A DNA stretch of 59,428 nt from Caldilineales bacterium (lineage in GTDB: Bacteria > Chloroflexota > Anaerolineae > Caldilineales > Caldilineaceae): assembly GCA_012271135.1 (NCBI GenBank), contig JAAXGZ010000113.1, forward strand, positions 1 to 59,428, read 5' to 3'. How positions within the stretch are numbered: position 1 is the first letter of the stretch; each line of letters starts with the position of its first letter. Shown here piece by piece: positions 59,104 through 59,428 of this stretch. Under the pieces are notes generated by a model, which saw only the letters and a program-made list of their open reading frames with translations, was not told the DNA's origin and did no database searches. Both the position numbers and the translations under genes were made by a program.

Positions 59104-59428
59104 GTGGACTTCATCCTAGCGCCTGCCAACCCCGAACGCCAACGGGCCCTGCCCGACGATCCGGGTGCCTGCCCCCATTGCGGGGCCTGCGCCTGGCGGC
59201 GCAACGGCACCTATCCCCGCCACCTGGTCGTCCTCGGCCGCCTGTGCGTCCAGCGCTGGCAGTGCAAGGCCTGTTTGGGCAGTGCCTCGCCTCTGCCGCC
59301 CGACGTGACCGCCCACCAGCGGCCGCAGACCTTCCGCGAGCTGGTGGCCGACCTGTATGTGCACTGTGTCAGTTTGCGGGGCCTGTCCCGCCTCCTGGCC
59401 CTGCTGGGCTGCGGCGTGGGCGCGGCCA
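59104..59428 (+). CDS. Transposase with N-terminal zinc ribbon (partial)
   Basis: A GTG-started frame runs to the window edge (108 residues seen). It carries CPHCGACAW and WQCKACLGS, a four-Cys zinc ribbon as found at the start of ISL3-type and related transposases, then a helix-turn-helix-like SLRGLSRLLALLG. AAAGAGGA lies eight bases before the GTG. The catalytic part is outside the window. A decayed copy of its first codons is at 10464. Confidence 0.7.
   Translation, partial: MDFILAPANPERQRALPDDPGACPHCGACAWRRNGTYPRHLVVLGRLCVQRWQCKACLGSASPLPPDVTAHQRPQTFRELVADLYVHCVSLRGLSRLLALLGCGVGAA

Larger units (their letters stand above)
59009..59428 (+). mobile_element. Insertion sequence, left end (continues past window)
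   Basis: Begins GGCGCTGTTTCAATCTCG at 59009, related to the MITE ends (GGCACTGTTTCACTTTCG). It contains a foldback structure and a transposase gene from 59104. If the element makes 8-base duplications like the MITE, the flank 59001-59008 (GCCTCTCC) is one copy. The right end is beyond the window. Zinc-ribbon transposase and 8-base duplications resemble the ISL3 family, but the family is not certain. Confidence 0.7.

Overview
The window is about 59 kb of mostly GC-rich bacterial chromosome. No 16S/23S rRNA is present, so the host can only be guessed from gene content. The clues are an rplJ-rplL operon with an L10-type leader and attenuator, a holB-ricT pair, many LAAC-type lipoproteins with acidic or Pro-rich linkers, families of sugar ABC transporters, Gfo/Idh/MocA oxidoreductases, PhyH dioxygenases and GT39-like membrane proteins. 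Together these fit a heterotrophic Chloroflexota (Anaerolineae/Caldilineae-like) genome. That is inference, not proof.

Layout. 1-3280 (minus): a sugar ABC importer (binding protein, two permeases; the last runs off the left edge). 3647-7078 (plus): rplJ/rplL with promoter, leader and attenuator, then DNA polymerase III delta' and RicT. 7.1-8.2 kb: decayed sequence. 8.2-10.4 kb (minus): PhyH oxygenase, tRNA-Leu(GAG), Gfo/Idh oxidoreductase. 10.4-11.2 kb: no gene, but the 5' relic of a transposase. 11.2-18.3 kb (minus): an M6-like metalloprotease lipoprotein overlapping a membrane/NHL-propeller fusion, a second beta-propeller protein, and xseA. 18.4-24.3 kb (plus): a methyltransferase, a MITE with perfect ends, then an operon of sugar-binding lipoprotein, two permeases and a ceramidase-like hydrolase. 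24.5-27.5 kb (minus): an orphan peptide-type binding protein and a hydroxypyruvate-isomerase-like protein. 27.9-33.1 kb (plus): a YhaO/YhaN-like (Mre11/Rad50-type) pair. 33.4-35.9 kb: a CHAT protease gene behind a near-perfect palindrome. 35.8-39.5 kb: DapA-like protein, a small conserved protein, PepT and SMP-30.

39.5-54.1 kb is an accessory, defence-type island in visible decay. It holds an intact DUF262-HNH (GmrSD-like) protein, an MmeI-type restriction-modification gene with two frameshifts, a DUF2971-like gene, an AT-rich gene with one in-frame TAG, a broken HigB/HigA-like toxin-antitoxin pair, orphan antitoxins, an orphan MNT nucleotidyltransferase, and an apparently intact RloA/RloB (AbiL-like) pair. 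IS/MITE end relics lie among them. Two metabolic or housekeeping-type genes (DinB-like, M20 hydrolase) are interspersed.

54.3-59.0 kb (minus): PhyH, methyltransferase, Gfo/Idh and a GT39-like glycosyltransferase. At 59009 an insertion sequence begins whose left end is closely related to the MITE ends at 19.4 kb, and it abuts the ribosome-binding site of the glycosyltransferase gene. The most interesting leads are the CHAT protease next to the nuclease pair with its palindrome, the IS/MITE family and its footprints, and the decaying defence island with its cluster of TAG interruptions.
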